Part shown: one piece after another, positions 10,527-20,153 of the stretch
Layout of the letters: the number at the start of each line of letters is the position of its first letter
Numbering within the stretch: position 1 is the stretch's first letter
Translations under genes and position numbers: made by a program
Notes under the pieces: generated by a model
Told to the model about the DNA's origin: nothing
What the model saw: the letters and a program-made list of their open reading frames with translations, nothing else
Database searches by the model: none
Assembly (NCBI RefSeq): GCF_920984735.1
Contig: NZ_CAKLBU010000006.1
Span: forward strand, 180,659-244,658
Source of the DNA: Pedobacter sp. Leaf250
Lineage (GTDB): Bacteria > Bacteroidota > Bacteroidia > Sphingobacteriales > Sphingobacteriaceae
Direction: 5' to 3'
Length of the DNA: 64,000 nt

Positions 10527-13391
10527 TTAAAATGTAACAGAAAGACCTGCGTTGTAAGACTTGATTCCCGGATAGCCACTTAAAGTTTCCGGATCCAATC
10601 CTGTTTCGTCTTTTAGTTTGCTCCATGTCAGCGGGTTTACCGCATTGATGAATAACCGCAGGTTTTTCAGGCTGATTCTTTTGGTGAAGTTCTCATTGAA
10701 AGCATAGCCAAGCTCTACATTCCTCAGGCGTAGAAATGCCCTGTTTCTTACCCAGAAAGAACTTGCCCTGTAGTTGTTATTGTTCGCTGCTGTTGTCAAA
10801 CGCGGATATGTAGCTGTCGCCCTGGTATCGATGCCCTGTTCGGGATAGTATGCCCAGGCGCCCTGTGCCAATGGAAAGACGTTCCCGTTTCCAACAAAAG
10901 CCTGTACCTGAATGGGCGCAGCACTCAATATATTGACTGAAGAACCTCCAACACCCTGGAACAATGTACTTAAATCAAACCCTTTATAACTCAGGTTTGC
11001 GCCAAAAGAATAGGTAATTTCTGGAAATAGTGACTTTCCGACAGATGAGATATCTTTTTCATCTATGATATTATCGCCATTAAGATCCTGATACTTCAGA
11101 TCTCCAGGCTGTACCAATCCAAAAGCAGGTACAGGCTGACCACTCAAAAGTGTTCCACTGCCATTAAAATCAGTCAACTGGTAGAATCCGGTTGAGATCA
11201 GCCCATAATTCTGCGCAATGGATCTTCCGGTCTGCTGGTTATATTCATAAGGCTGTGGAATCTCGGCAAAATAGTCGATTTTGTTTTTGTTATAGGCGAG
11301 TTGTCCCCAGGCACCATAACCTATTTCCCCTTTTTTATCAGAAAAGTTTAGTGACACCTCGAAACCCTTATTAGTCACCTCGCCTAAATTGGCAAAACTA
11401 TTGACCGTTCCATAAATTCCTGTGATGGTATTGTCACGGGAGATGATCCCGCTCCTTTTGTCAAGGAAAACATCTGCACTGATATTTATTTTGCTGATCA
11501 GCGTAAGCGCTGCACCAAGGTTATACTTTATACTTTGTTCGGCAAATATATCCGGGTTGGCCAATACATTCTGTATCAGACCTGTATTGCCGGTTAAACT
11601 GGCGTTTCCGGTATAAAATGTACCACTGTTGTTATAATATTGCTGATACAGGAAGCGGCCGCTGTTTTGCGTCTCTGAATCCATGTTGCTGGTTTTTCCA
11701 ACTGAAGCACGAAGCTTTGCAAAACTCAACACTTTATTGTTCTTCAAGAAGCCTTCATTTGAAATGATCCAGCTTGCTGAAAGCGATGGATAAAAACCCC
11801 ATCTGTTACCGGGAGCATAACCGTCTGCTCCAAAATAGGAGAAGCCGAATTCCGCAACATACCTGTTATCATACACATAGTTTCCCCTGCCACTGATGTT
11901 CTGGTAATGATAAATATACGCACCCACACCCCCGTCATTTTTAAAATCTGACTGGTGATAATTGACTGCAGACTGAATCTGATGTTTTCCAAACACCTTG
12001 TCATAACCCACACTCGCCATCAACTGCTTCCAATCTTCCTGCCCGCCCGGACTCATGCCAGTTGCACGCAAAGGAACCAGTACATTGGTTGGTCCGCCTG
12101 GTTGTCCATTGAAAAATCTGGGGTAATCAGCGGTTTTACTGTAATTACTTTGGGAATAACTGTTAAATGAATAAGATTGACTTAGATATAAACCCGGAAC
12201 TAATTCATCCAGCCGTTCCTTAAGTGAAAAGTTTCCTTGCAGAATTCGCCTGTGGGAAGAAAACCATCCCAAAGAATTGATGGACGCAACAGGATTATCC
12301 GGATAAAGCGTAGTTCCGGAATAATTTCCGGTTGGATCAACAACAGGATAAATATTGGATGGATACCTGGCCAGGTTCTGCCATAAAGTTGCTCCACTGA
12401 AATTTGGTGCCTTGCGATCTTCCAGGCGGGCACCAATATCAACTTTTGCCTCAAAAATATCAAACATCTTGAAATCCAGGTTGGAACGAAGATTATAGCG
12501 TTTGACAATTGCATTTGAAGTCGCATCGGTCTGTTTTACATCATACAATGCCTGCTGTCTGGCGTAATCCAATACTATATTGTAACGGGCATTGTCATCT
12601 CCCCCATTGAAAGTCAGATCAGCATCCGTATAAGGGGCATGATCTTTCAAAACAGCATCAAACCAGTCCACATTCGTCCCGGTTCCATTTTGGTAAGATT
12701 GAAGCTGGGCAGCAGAATAGGCTGGAGACCAGACTCTGCCCCTATCATTGCTGATCGCCTGATTATATAGTGAGGCATATCCAAAAGCGTCCAACGGTTT
12801 ATAAATATTCTGTGCCTGCTGAAGACCCGTTCGGGTTTGAAATTGAATAGTAGGCTTGCCGATTTTGCCCCGTTTGGTCGTCACATAAATCACACCATTT
12901 GCGCCCCGCATTCCAAAAGTTGCCAGTGCTGCCGCATCTTTCAAAATAGATACGCTCTCAATTTCTGCCGCAGACAGGTAAGAGAAATAATTGAGGTTGG
13001 TTTCGAATCCATCCACAAAAACTTTAAAGGTATTATAACCACTGGAAGACAAGGTCGCGATGGATCCAATCCCGCGTATCCCAAGTGAAGCATTATCATA
13101 TCCTGGTTCACCAGAGCCCTGATTCACACTTAGTCCATTGAGCCTACCATAAAGTGTATTGGTCAAATTCATGGTCGGGGTGGCATATAGGGATTCGCCA
13201 TAAACGGTTGATACCGCTGCTGTAGAATTTATTTTATTTACTTTCAGGAACCTGCCTGGCTCGATCATCCTGGATGAGTCTTGTTTTGAAATAAGCTGAA
13301 CTTTAACAGTGTCCTGGGTCGATCCCCTGAAAGGAATAGCCAAAAGCGATACACTGAATAGTAATAGGCCATTGAAATATTTTTTAATCAT
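10527..13391 (-). CDS. SusC-like TonB-dependent receptor lacking the N-terminal carboxypeptidase-D-like domain (second pair)
   Basis: A 954-residue outer-membrane transporter. After the signal peptide (1-25, FRGSTQ) there are only about 40 residues before the plug domain (about 70-175: LYGRLNGLSVNQGSG, ILKDAAALATFGMRGANGVIYVTTKRG). The roughly 80-residue carboxypeptidase-D-regulatory-like domain found in the first SusC (15247-18525) and in most SusC proteins is missing. The barrel is complete and ends in a terminal Phe (YNAGLSVTF), as outer-membrane proteins do. With its SusD (11 bp downstream) it should import oligosaccharides into the periplasm using TonB energy. It is 34 bp after the first SusD, in the same operon. 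Confidence 0.95.
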   Translation of the reverse strand: MIKKYFNGLLLFSVSLLAIPFRGSTQDTVKVQLISKQDSSRMIEPGRFLKVNKINSTAAVSTVYGESLYATPTMNLTNTLYGRLNGLSVNQGSGEPGYDNASLGIRGIGSIATLSSSGYNTFKVFVDGFETNLNYFSYLSAAEIESVSILKDAAALATFGMRGANGVIYVTTKRGKIGKPTIQFQTRTGLQQAQNIYKPLDAFGYASLYNQAISNDRGRVWSPAYSAAQLQSYQNGTGTNVDWFDAVLKDHAPYTDADLTFNGGDDNARYNIVLDYARQQALYDVKQTDATSNAIVKRYNLRSNLDFKMFDIFEAKVDIGARLEDRKAPNFSGATLWQNLARYPSNIYPVVDPTGNYSGTTLYPDNPVASINSLGWFSSHRRILQGNFSLKERLDELVPGLYLSQSYSFNSYSQSNYSKTADYPRFFNGQPGGPTNVLVPLRATGMSPGGQEDWKQLMASVGYDKVFGKHQIQSAVNYHQSDFKNDGGVGAYIYHYQNISGRGNYVYDNRYVAEFGFSYFGADGYAPGNRWGFYPSLSASWIISNEGFLKNNKVLSFAKLRASVGKTSNMDSETQNSGRFLYQQYYNNSGTFYTGNASLTGNTGLIQNVLANPDIFAEQSIKYNLGAALTLISKINISADVFLDKRSGIISRDNTITGIYGTVNSFANLGEVTNKGFEVSLNFSDKKGEIGYGAWGQLAYNKNKIDYFAEIPQPYEYNQQTGRSIAQNYGLISTGFYQLTDFNGSGTLLSGQPVPAFGLVQPGDLKYQDLNGDNIIDEKDISSVGKSLFPEITYSFGANLSYKGFDLSTLFQGVGGSSVNILSAAPIQVQAFVGNGNVFPLAQGAWAYYPEQGIDTRATATYPRLTTAANNNNYRASSFWVRNRAFLRLRNVELGYAFNENFTKRISLKNLRLFINAVNPLTWSKLKDETGLDPETLSGYPGIKSYNAGLSVTF

Positions 13392-13425
13392 TTCCTCATT
13401 AATTAAATTGTCGGTTTATATAGGA

Positions 13426-15225
13426 TCAATATCCCGGATTCTGTACCAATATGCGTTTGTTGATCTCCGAGAGGGGGATCGGTTCGAGGTACATCCTAGG
13501 GTTCCAGAATGGGCTCAGCGTATTGGCATTGAAATAACTCACAATATCTGAAGTGATTGCCGGATTGGTTTTGCCTGGTAAAAACGTAAATCTAAACTCT
13601 TCATATTGGCCACCGATTACACCGGCTGCTATATTGGCACGTTTCCAGTGTTTTACATCAAAATACCTTCTGTTTTCCTTATAAAACTCTATGCTCCATT
13701 CTCTTTGGATCAATAGCCTAAGCCTGGTCTGATCGCTTTCGGTGATGGATGGCAGGCCTGCCCGGTTATGTACAACATTTAAATTCTCCAGTGCTTTTGC
13801 GGTATTGCCCAGCTCGTTATATGCTTCAGCCAGGTTCAGATAGAATTCCGACATCCGGAACAATGGCCATTCAAACCAGGAGCGTGTACCTGCCTTGTAG
13901 TAAAATTTGGTACTCTGCGCAACCCCTTTGCCAGATCCAGCGGTATTCACCCCAGAATTGATGTTGTCATACGACCAGACCGAGTTTCCAGGATTATTCC
14001 AGGCATCAATACCATGGGCATAATTGTCTGCCTTGAACCTCGCTTCCATCTGCTGCATGCGGGAGTTGTAATCAGTGTAAGGTCTTGGACTGTCACCCAC
14101 TTTAGGCCAGTCCTGATCGGCGCCGTCCGCTCTGTAATAAATCCTTAGAAAATTGGTAATCATGCCTGCATTATCGGTGAGGTAACGCTCATTATTAATG
14201 TCCGTTCCACCACGGCCACTGGATCCGCGGACAGGGATATAAAATTTGAACATTTTAACGTTATTGGCAATGTTATCCACTTTATAAGCCAGCAGCACTT
14301 CCCTGTTATTCGGTGTCGATGTTGCCGTACCATAATCATCCAGTGCATTTGGGTTTGCGGTATTTGTCCCACCTCCTGTATTGATGATGTCGGTCGAATG
14401 TCCCTTGCCCCAGGCTATTACTGCTTCATTTGCTGTAACCGCATCGGTCCACCGTTGCAGACTTGCAGTGCCAAAACAGATCATATTATTGTTTGCCCCC
14501 ATACTCAAGTATGGCGTGGCTGAATTGAAAAGTGGTCTCGCGGCATATTGTAGCGCCCTTGATTTGATCGCCAGCGCAACCCCTTTTGTCAATCGGCCTA
14601 TTGATTTCTCGGGCCAACTGTCCGGCAATCCTGCATAGGCCGCATCAGATAATTTAACGATGTGGTCCAAAGTTGCCTGCAAACTTGCACGTGGAACAGC
14701 CAGATCGTCAGAAGAGACAAATGTTTTATCCACAATAGGCACCCCGCCATAACGGATAAACATACCAAGGTAACGGTAAGCGATCAGCCCGGTCATTTCG
14801 GCCTTGATATAACCCTTGGTTGTGGCATCCATATCCGGAACCTTGTCAATATTGTCGATGATCAGGAGATTTCGGCGAATGGCAACATAATTTGTAGCGA
14901 AGTTATCTGTACTGCGCTCAGAAGTTAATCCAGCAAGACTGTAAGCTGCATAAATATCTGCCCATGTTTCGCCAGGCATGCATTCACCCGAAATTCCAGA
15001 GAGTGTTCCATTACCGATATTCGTTCCACCGTTGTCAAACAGCCCCTGGCAAAGTGAGGTTCTGTAGGCATTGGCCAGGGCCTTTGTCGCTTCAACAGAT
15101 GAAGCAAATACTGTTTCTATTGTGGTATTTCCCGTGGTCTCAGGTTTTTCCAAAAATTCCTTTTGGCAGGAGTAAAGACTTATTGCCCCAACCATGCCAA
15201 CTATTATGTAAATTATCTTTTTCAT
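13426..15225 (-). CDS. SusD/RagB-like outer-membrane glycan-binding lipoprotein (first pair)
   Basis: A 599-residue SusD homologue with lipobox Cys20 (ISLYSCQKEFLE). It has the SusD core (ETVFASSVEATKALANAYRT; LIAYRYLGMFIRYGGVPIV at about 150-168) and the RagB-type end (LLIQREWSIEFYKENRRYFDVKHWKRA; final ILVQNPGY). It partners the SusC encoded 21 bp upstream. It differs strongly in sequence from the second SusD, so the two pairs are not a recent tandem duplication and may bind different oligosaccharides. Confidence 0.95.
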   Translation of the reverse strand: MKKIIYIIVGMVGAISLYSCQKEFLEKPETTGNTTIETVFASSVEATKALANAYRTSLCQGLFDNGGTNIGNGTLSGISGECMPGETWADIYAAYSLAGLTSERSTDNFATNYVAIRRNLLIIDNIDKVPDMDATTKGYIKAEMTGLIAYRYLGMFIRYGGVPIVDKTFVSSDDLAVPRASLQATLDHIVKLSDAAYAGLPDSWPEKSIGRLTKGVALAIKSRALQYAARPLFNSATPYLSMGANNNMICFGTASLQRWTDAVTANEAVIAWGKGHSTDIINTGGGTNTANPNALDDYGTATSTPNNREVLLAYKVDNIANNVKMFKFYIPVRGSSGRGGTDINNERYLTDNAGMITNFLRIYYRADGADQDWPKVGDSPRPYTDYNSRMQQMEARFKADNYAHGIDAWNNPGNSVWSYDNINSGVNTAGSGKGVAQSTKFYYKAGTRSWFEWPLFRMSEFYLNLAEAYNELGNTAKALENLNVVHNRAGLPSITESDQTRLRLLIQREWSIEFYKENRRYFDVKHWKRANIAAGVIGGQYEEFRFTFLPGKTNPAITSDIVSYFNANTLSPFWNPRMYLEPIPLSEINKRILVQNPGY

Positions 15226-15246
15226 ATCCTATGGATCATTAATGGA

Positions 15247-18200
15247 TTAAAAGCGAATATTCGCACCGAAAATAAAAGCCCTTGTCAATGGGAATAAATA
15301 AGAGGTTCCGCTATCAGTCTGTTCAGGATCAATTTCATCAAAGGCATTGTCCCAGGTCAGCAGGTTATTTCCGTTTGCATATATCCTAAGTGAGCTGATG
15401 TGTGCTTTTTTAAGAAACTCATAATTTTTGAAGCTATAACCGATTTCTACATTCTTCAATTTCTTGAATGCGTTGGAAATCAGCCAAAAGTCACTGTTCT
15501 GATAGTTGTTGGCCTCACTTGCCGATCCGCTCATCGTCGCCCTCGGGAAGGTGATTTTCTCGCCATTGGCAACCTTTTCCGGTGTCCACCTTCCATCAAA
15601 CTGCCATTGGAAAGCATTTCCGGCATTTTTAACAAAGGGGTGGTTCATTCCATTATTGATGTTAAAGGATCCTTTGCTTTTCCCTATAAATAGTACATTC
15701 AAATCAAATCCTTTGTAAGTCACGCCGGTTTTCAGGCTGAAATCATATAATGCACGGTTGGTATAACCAATCGGAACACGGTCACTGGCATCAATCTGAC
15801 CATCACCGTTGATGTCCCGGTAGCGGATATCGCCAAGGGCCGCCTGATTTCCATTGTAGGTTAGGTTGGGCCTGTTGTTAAGTTCTTCCTGGGTATTGTA
15901 AAATCCGTCAGAGACAAAACCTCTGTACTGGCCAAAACTATAGCCAGCAGTATTCATCCATGGATATGGATTCTGTGCCTCTGCATTGAATACAATCTTA
16001 TTTTTCGCATAGCTCAGGTACCCGTTAATATTATAACTAAAATCGCCCCTTGACTCGGTCCATCCCAGACTAACCTCATATCCTTTGTTATTCATGATAC
16101 CTAGATTGGCCCGGGGCACATTTGCCGCAGATACGCCATAGGTTGCAGGTATGGTGCCAGGTTGGGTGAAAATATTGGTTCGATCATTCTTGAACCCTTC
16201 TACAATAAGAGAAAGCCTGTTTTTGAAAAATTTCGCCTCTATGGCCAGGTTTCTTTTGGTTTCTTCTTCCCAGGTTACATCAGGATTGCCTAATTTACTC
16301 TCATTTGTTCCAGGAGTTAAGGTATTGGCCACCGAACCATCGCCGTTACCAAAATAATAACCGGGTTGATTGATGACGAAAGTACTTGGCAGATACACGT
16401 ACCGGTCGCCACCGATTTTATCATATCCACTCAGACCATAAGATGCTCTGATCTTAAAGAAAGTGAAGTAATCATTTTTTGGAAAAAAGGATTCATTGGA
16501 CATCACCCAGCCTGCAGAATATGCTGGAAAAAGGCCAAACCGCCTGCCTTCTGCAAACTGCTCGGTGCCATTATAACCCACACTTACCTCTGCCAGATAT
16601 TTTTCTTTATAGTTATAGGCAACATTTGCTACCAATCCCATATTGCCTGACGGGGTATTGAAATTATCGAAAGGAAGATAATATTTTTGTGCATTGCCAA
16701 GAACCAGGGCCGTTACATTATGGCTGCCAAAAGTCCGGGCATAGTCGATACCTGCATCGACATAAAAGGTCCTGTTCACACTGTTGTGATTTGGATTAGG
16801 ATTAAAAGTACCTGAAGAAGTCCTTTCTCCCCCAAAGAAATCCAAAACATTAGGATCAACAGGATTTCTACGAACAGAATATTCAGGCAGCGTCACCCTG
16901 TAGGTGGTGGCTTTACTATAGTTGTTTTCGTAATTTACATTTGCACGGAGGGATAAACCTTTGGTCAGATAGTCCATCGTGTACTTTGCGCCTATACGCC
17001 CGCTTAACCTGGAATCATAAGTGGTTTCCGATCCGCTTGCCAGAAGATTGCGTATAGAATTCTGGTTGCCCAGTAAGCTACCGATCTTACGTCCCAAAGG
17101 ATTGGAAGGTGTTCCGGGATTGCCCGCGATGCTGTTGATCAGTTTATTCTCAATAATACCAGGGGCCATCATCGCATTGGTATCATATAGATACTGCATA
17201 ATGATTTTATAGCGGTCACCCAAAGATGTACCTCCATCTATCCCGGGCCCAACGGTGGTACCAAATTGTCCGGAAAGATTTACAGAAATCGCGAGATTCT
17301 TAACAGCATTGATATCAAAATTGGACAGGAAGTTATACCTGTTATAAGTAGAGTTGGTATTGGCCCCGAAATAGTCTGTGTTCTGCAGGATACTTCCCTG
17401 GGAAAAGTAGCCCAGGGAGGTATAATATTTTACTTTTTCCGTTCCACCGGCAATATTAAGGTTAAATTGCTGCTGGGGTCCGCGGCCTCCAAACTGATCC
17501 TTAAATAAGTCCCTGCTGGAATAGTACAGTGCCGGACTGGCATTCAGGGCCGCTCTCTGTGCATCATTCAATCCCGGATAAGCCGCAACCTCTGAAGGCA
17601 AATAATCCCTATTATTGGCAAACTTCCATAAATCGTTTGCATCAAAAATAAGATCATTAAAGGCAGATACGCCATAAGTGCTCTGTTCGGTCCTGATGGC
17701 CTCATTTCTCATGACCGCAAAATCATAAGAACTGACATTTTTAGGCAGGTTTGCAGCAGTTGTAAAACCAAAATTGGTTGATGCGCTTAACACCGGTTTT
17801 CCGACCTTTCCCCGTTTGGTCGTTACGATAATTACGCCATTTGCTCCACGGACACCATATACGGCCGTTGATGAGGCATCCTTTAAAATATTCAAACTCT
17901 CGATCTCGTTTGCATCCATAGAGTTCAGCCTGGAGTATGTCTGTTCCGGAGGCTCTGGTACTCCATCAATTACAATCAGCGGATCTGTACTGCCGGCATA
18001 GGTGGACACGCCCCGGATATAGATCGCTGATCCATTTCTGCCCGGTTCACCGCTTTGCTGTAGACCACTTACGCCCGGAGCATTACCGATGAGCATATTG
18101 GAAACATTGGCTACAGAAGTCGATACCAGGTCTTTACCTGAAATGGTCGAAACTGAACCCGTGACTGTTATTTTCTTCTGCTGGGCGCCGAAGCCTTTGA

Positions 18201-18525
18201 CAACAACCTCGTCAAGATCGCCGGTAGTTACCCTGATACTGACATTTAAAACCGAGGATGTAGCGGCAACTTCTCTGGTGGCATAGCCTATTGCCCTAAA
18301 AATAAGCATTGATGAGGCTGAAGGAACATTGATCGTATACCCTCCATCGCCGTTGGTGGAAGTGCCCTGCTGCGTGCCCTTGACCATGATCGACACACCC
18401 GGAACAGGAAGTCCCTTCTCATCGCTTACCACACCCTTGATAGTTTTTTGCTGGGCGAATCCAGAATGGATCAGCAACAGCAGAAAAATTAAGCACAGGC
18501 TTGTAGTTTGTAAAAAACTTTTCAT
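15247..18525 (-). CDS. SusC-like TonB-dependent receptor (first pair)
   Basis: A 1092-residue transporter and first gene of the long PUL operon. Order: signal peptide (1-24, HSGFAQ), carboxypeptidase-D-regulatory-like domain (about 27-105; KGVVSDEKGLPVPGVSIMVKG), a TonB-box-like segment DLDEVVVKGFG (about 103-113), plug domain (ILKDASSTAVYGVRGANGVIIVTTKRG) and a 22-strand-type barrel ending in AFIFGANIRF. It should carry mannan oligosaccharides across the outer membrane together with the adjacent SusD. Its promoter carries the PUL operator (18601-18617). Confidence 0.96.
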   Translation of the reverse strand: MKSFLQTTSLCLIFLLLLIHSGFAQQKTIKGVVSDEKGLPVPGVSIMVKGTQQGTSTNGDGGYTINVPSASSMLIFRAIGYATREVAATSSVLNVSIRVTTGDLDEVVVKGFGAQQKKITVTGSVSTISGKDLVSTSVANVSNMLIGNAPGVSGLQQSGEPGRNGSAIYIRGVSTYAGSTDPLIVIDGVPEPPEQTYSRLNSMDANEIESLNILKDASSTAVYGVRGANGVIIVTTKRGKVGKPVLSASTNFGFTTAANLPKNVSSYDFAVMRNEAIRTEQSTYGVSAFNDLIFDANDLWKFANNRDYLPSEVAAYPGLNDAQRAALNASPALYYSSRDLFKDQFGGRGPQQQFNLNIAGGTEKVKYYTSLGYFSQGSILQNTDYFGANTNSTYNRYNFLSNFDINAVKNLAISVNLSGQFGTTVGPGIDGGTSLGDRYKIIMQYLYDTNAMMAPGIIENKLINSIAGNPGTPSNPLGRKIGSLLGNQNSIRNLLASGSETTYDSRLSGRIGAKYTMDYLTKGLSLRANVNYENNYSKATTYRVTLPEYSVRRNPVDPNVLDFFGGERTSSGTFNPNPNHNSVNRTFYVDAGIDYARTFGSHNVTALVLGNAQKYYLPFDNFNTPSGNMGLVANVAYNYKEKYLAEVSVGYNGTEQFAEGRRFGLFPAYSAGWVMSNESFFPKNDYFTFFKIRASYGLSGYDKIGGDRYVYLPSTFVINQPGYYFGNGDGSVANTLTPGTNESKLGNPDVTWEEETKRNLAIEAKFFKNRLSLIVEGFKNDRTNIFTQPGTIPATYGVSAANVPRANLGIMNNKGYEVSLGWTESRGDFSYNINGYLSYAKNKIVFNAEAQNPYPWMNTAGYSFGQYRGFVSDGFYNTQEELNNRPNLTYNGNQAALGDIRYRDINGDGQIDASDRVPIGYTNRALYDFSLKTGVTYKGFDLNVLFIGKSKGSFNINNGMNHPFVKNAGNAFQWQFDGRWTPEKVANGEKITFPRATMSGSASEANNYQNSDFWLISNAFKKLKNVEIGYSFKNYEFLKKAHISSLRIYANGNNLLTWDNAFDEIDPEQTDSGTSYLFPLTRAFIFGANIRF

Positions 18526-18947
18526 ACAGTTAAATTTGGTTAGTTTGATTTTGCCGTAACAAATTGTTAGAACAATATTATGAATTCAATTGACAGATGT
18601 ATTAATACTTTTTTAACAAAATATAATTAAAATTCTCTATCCCTACTCCTTAAGACTTCCTCAGAACAAGCAAACCACCTAAAAAATTAAGTCGTATCGG
18701 GATCTGATTCGAAAAAAATCAACCCAAACAATAGACATTATACATCAATTTAGAATTAGAAATTACCAAGGATTCACCTGAAAAAGTAATTTTCAGGCCA
18801 TCGGCGCATAAATTAGTCATACTGGACTCTAACTATAATCTAGGGAGGACAAGACGCTGAAGTTTGATCGGGATTCAATTTCATCAAAAAATATTTATGA
18901 TAGCATTTTAACACCCGCACCAAAGACTGCTGGGCTAATGAATATTA
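18526..18947. other. 422-bp spacer between GH130 gene and SusC operon
   Basis: No coding sequence is seen. It holds the susC-like promoter and operator (18573-18617), and a small hairpin of CCTGAAAA/TTTTCAGG (18777-18797) that lacks a clear U-run. A weaker operator-like match lies at 18899-18912. Confidence 0.6.
18573..18617 (-). promoter_or_regulatory. Main PUL operon promoter with PUL operator copy 3
   Basis: On the minus strand TAATATTG (18580-18573) matches TAnnTTTG with one mismatch and lies 47 nt before the susC-like ATG. The element GTTAAAAAAGTATTAAT (18617-18601) begins 20 bp upstream of it, the same arrangement as at the other PUL promoters. Confidence 0.62.
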
Positions 18948-20132
18948 TTATACCAGGGCATGGTGATCGGTGATGAGCTCATTTCTATCCACAAGCTTAC
19001 ATATTTCCGATACCGAGGATGAACTGTTCAAACCATCCCGAGGCGTATTGATTACGTAATCAAGCAATTTATCTATCGTAGAGGTTGCTACATGCATTCG
19101 CGTATCCGATGAGGCATAATAAATAAAGACCTTTCCGTCCTCATCCGCAATCCACCCATTACAAAAAGCAACATTTGATACATCCCCAGTTCTTTCAATG
19201 CCTTCTGGTGCAATAAAATATCCTCCGGGTTTATGTGTAACAACTGTCAGATCTTCAAGATCACTCAGAAAAAGATATAGCACGTAACGTAAACCTGCTG
19301 CTGTATTTCTAACACCATGAGCCATTTGCAACCATCCCTTACCGGTTTTTATCGGAGCAGGACCCAACCCGTTTTTCGCCTCATAAATAGTATGATAGAC
19401 GCGTTTGTCAATGACAACCTCATGGTCCACCACCGCGTTTTCTATCGTTTCTGACAGACCGAATGCAATCCCCCCTCCCTTTCCGGCTTCAATGAATCCA
19501 TCCTGCGGACGGGTATAGAACGCATATTTACCATCTACAAATTCCGGGTGAAGCACCACATTTCGCTGTTGGGCAGAGTTGGTTTTAAAATCTGCAAAGC
19601 GGTCCCAATTCACTAAGTCCTTGGTACGGACAATACCACACTGCGCCACTGCAGAAGACTGATCCGCCTCTGACACCATCGGATCCTTGCTTTCTGTACA
19701 GAAAACGCCATATATCCATCCATCCTCATGCGATACCAGTCTCATGTCGTAAAGGTTGGTTTCGCCATCTTTGTGCGGAATGATTGAAGGCTTGTCCCAG
19801 AAACGAAACTGATCAACTCCATTGGGACTCTCTGCAATTGCGAAGAAAGATTTCCTATCGCTTCCCTCCACCCGAGCCATCAGGATATACTTCCCGTTAA
19901 ATTTAATGGCTGCCGAATTAAAAACTGCATTCACTCCAATCCTTTCCATCAAAAACGGGTTTCTTTTTGGATCTAGATCATATTTCCATTTAAAAGGTAC
20001 ATGTTCTGCAGTAAGTACCGGATTCAGATACCGCTGGTACACGCCATTTGTGTACTCACTAATGTTATTTTCCCTTGTAATGAGTGACTCATAATTTGAG
20101 CTTATTTTTTCCAATCGTTTGTTAAAATCCAT
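18948..20132 (-). CDS. GH130 4-O-beta-D-mannosyl-D-glucose phosphorylase
   Basis: A 394-residue cytoplasmic enzyme with no signal peptide. It matches the GH130 subfamily-1 pattern closely: [20 protein letters not shown] (about 58-77), [19 protein letters not shown] (87-105), NLYDMRL with the likely catalytic Asp D129, [24 protein letters not shown], and [16 protein letters not shown] near the end. These enzymes phosphorolyse mannosyl-glucose to alpha-mannose 1-phosphate and glucose, acting after the mannobiose 2-epimerase that is also encoded in this locus. It lies 21 bp downstream of the symporter gene, forming a two-gene operon of uptake and breakdown. Confidence 0.94.
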   Translation of the reverse strand: MDFNKRLEKISSNYESLITRENNISEYTNGVYQRYLNPVLTAEHVPFKWKYDLDPKRNPFLMERIGVNAVFNSAAIKFNGKYILMARVEGSDRKSFFAIAESPNGVDQFRFWDKPSIIPHKDGETNLYDMRLVSHEDGWIYGVFCTESKDPMVSEADQSSAVAQCGIVRTKDLVNWDRFADFKTNSAQQRNVVLHPEFVDGKYAFYTRPQDGFIEAGKGGGIAFGLSETIENAVVDHEVVIDKRVYHTIYEAKNGLGPAPIKTGKGWLQMAHGVRNTAAGLRYVLYLFLSDLEDLTVVTHKPGGYFIAPEGIERTGDVSNVAFCNGWIADEDGKVFIYYASSDTRMHVATSTIDKLLDYVINTPRDGLNSSSSVSEICKLVDRNELITDHHALV

Positions 20133-20153
20133 ATTATTTCTAATGCTATATTT

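Noticed and set aside
17774..18559. Several plus-strand frames opposite the SusC gene
   Set aside because: Antisense shadows of a well-supported coding gene with no start context or domain.
18777..18797. Hairpin CCTGAAAA/TTTTCAGG after GH130
   Set aside because: Short stem and no U-run on the transcribed strand, 150 bp past the stop; not called a terminator.
18899..18912. GATAGCATTTTAAC, similar to the PUL operator
   Set aside because: Three mismatches in 14 bases, no -7 box at 19-20 bp, and over 370 bp from the next start codon; probably AT-rich chance.
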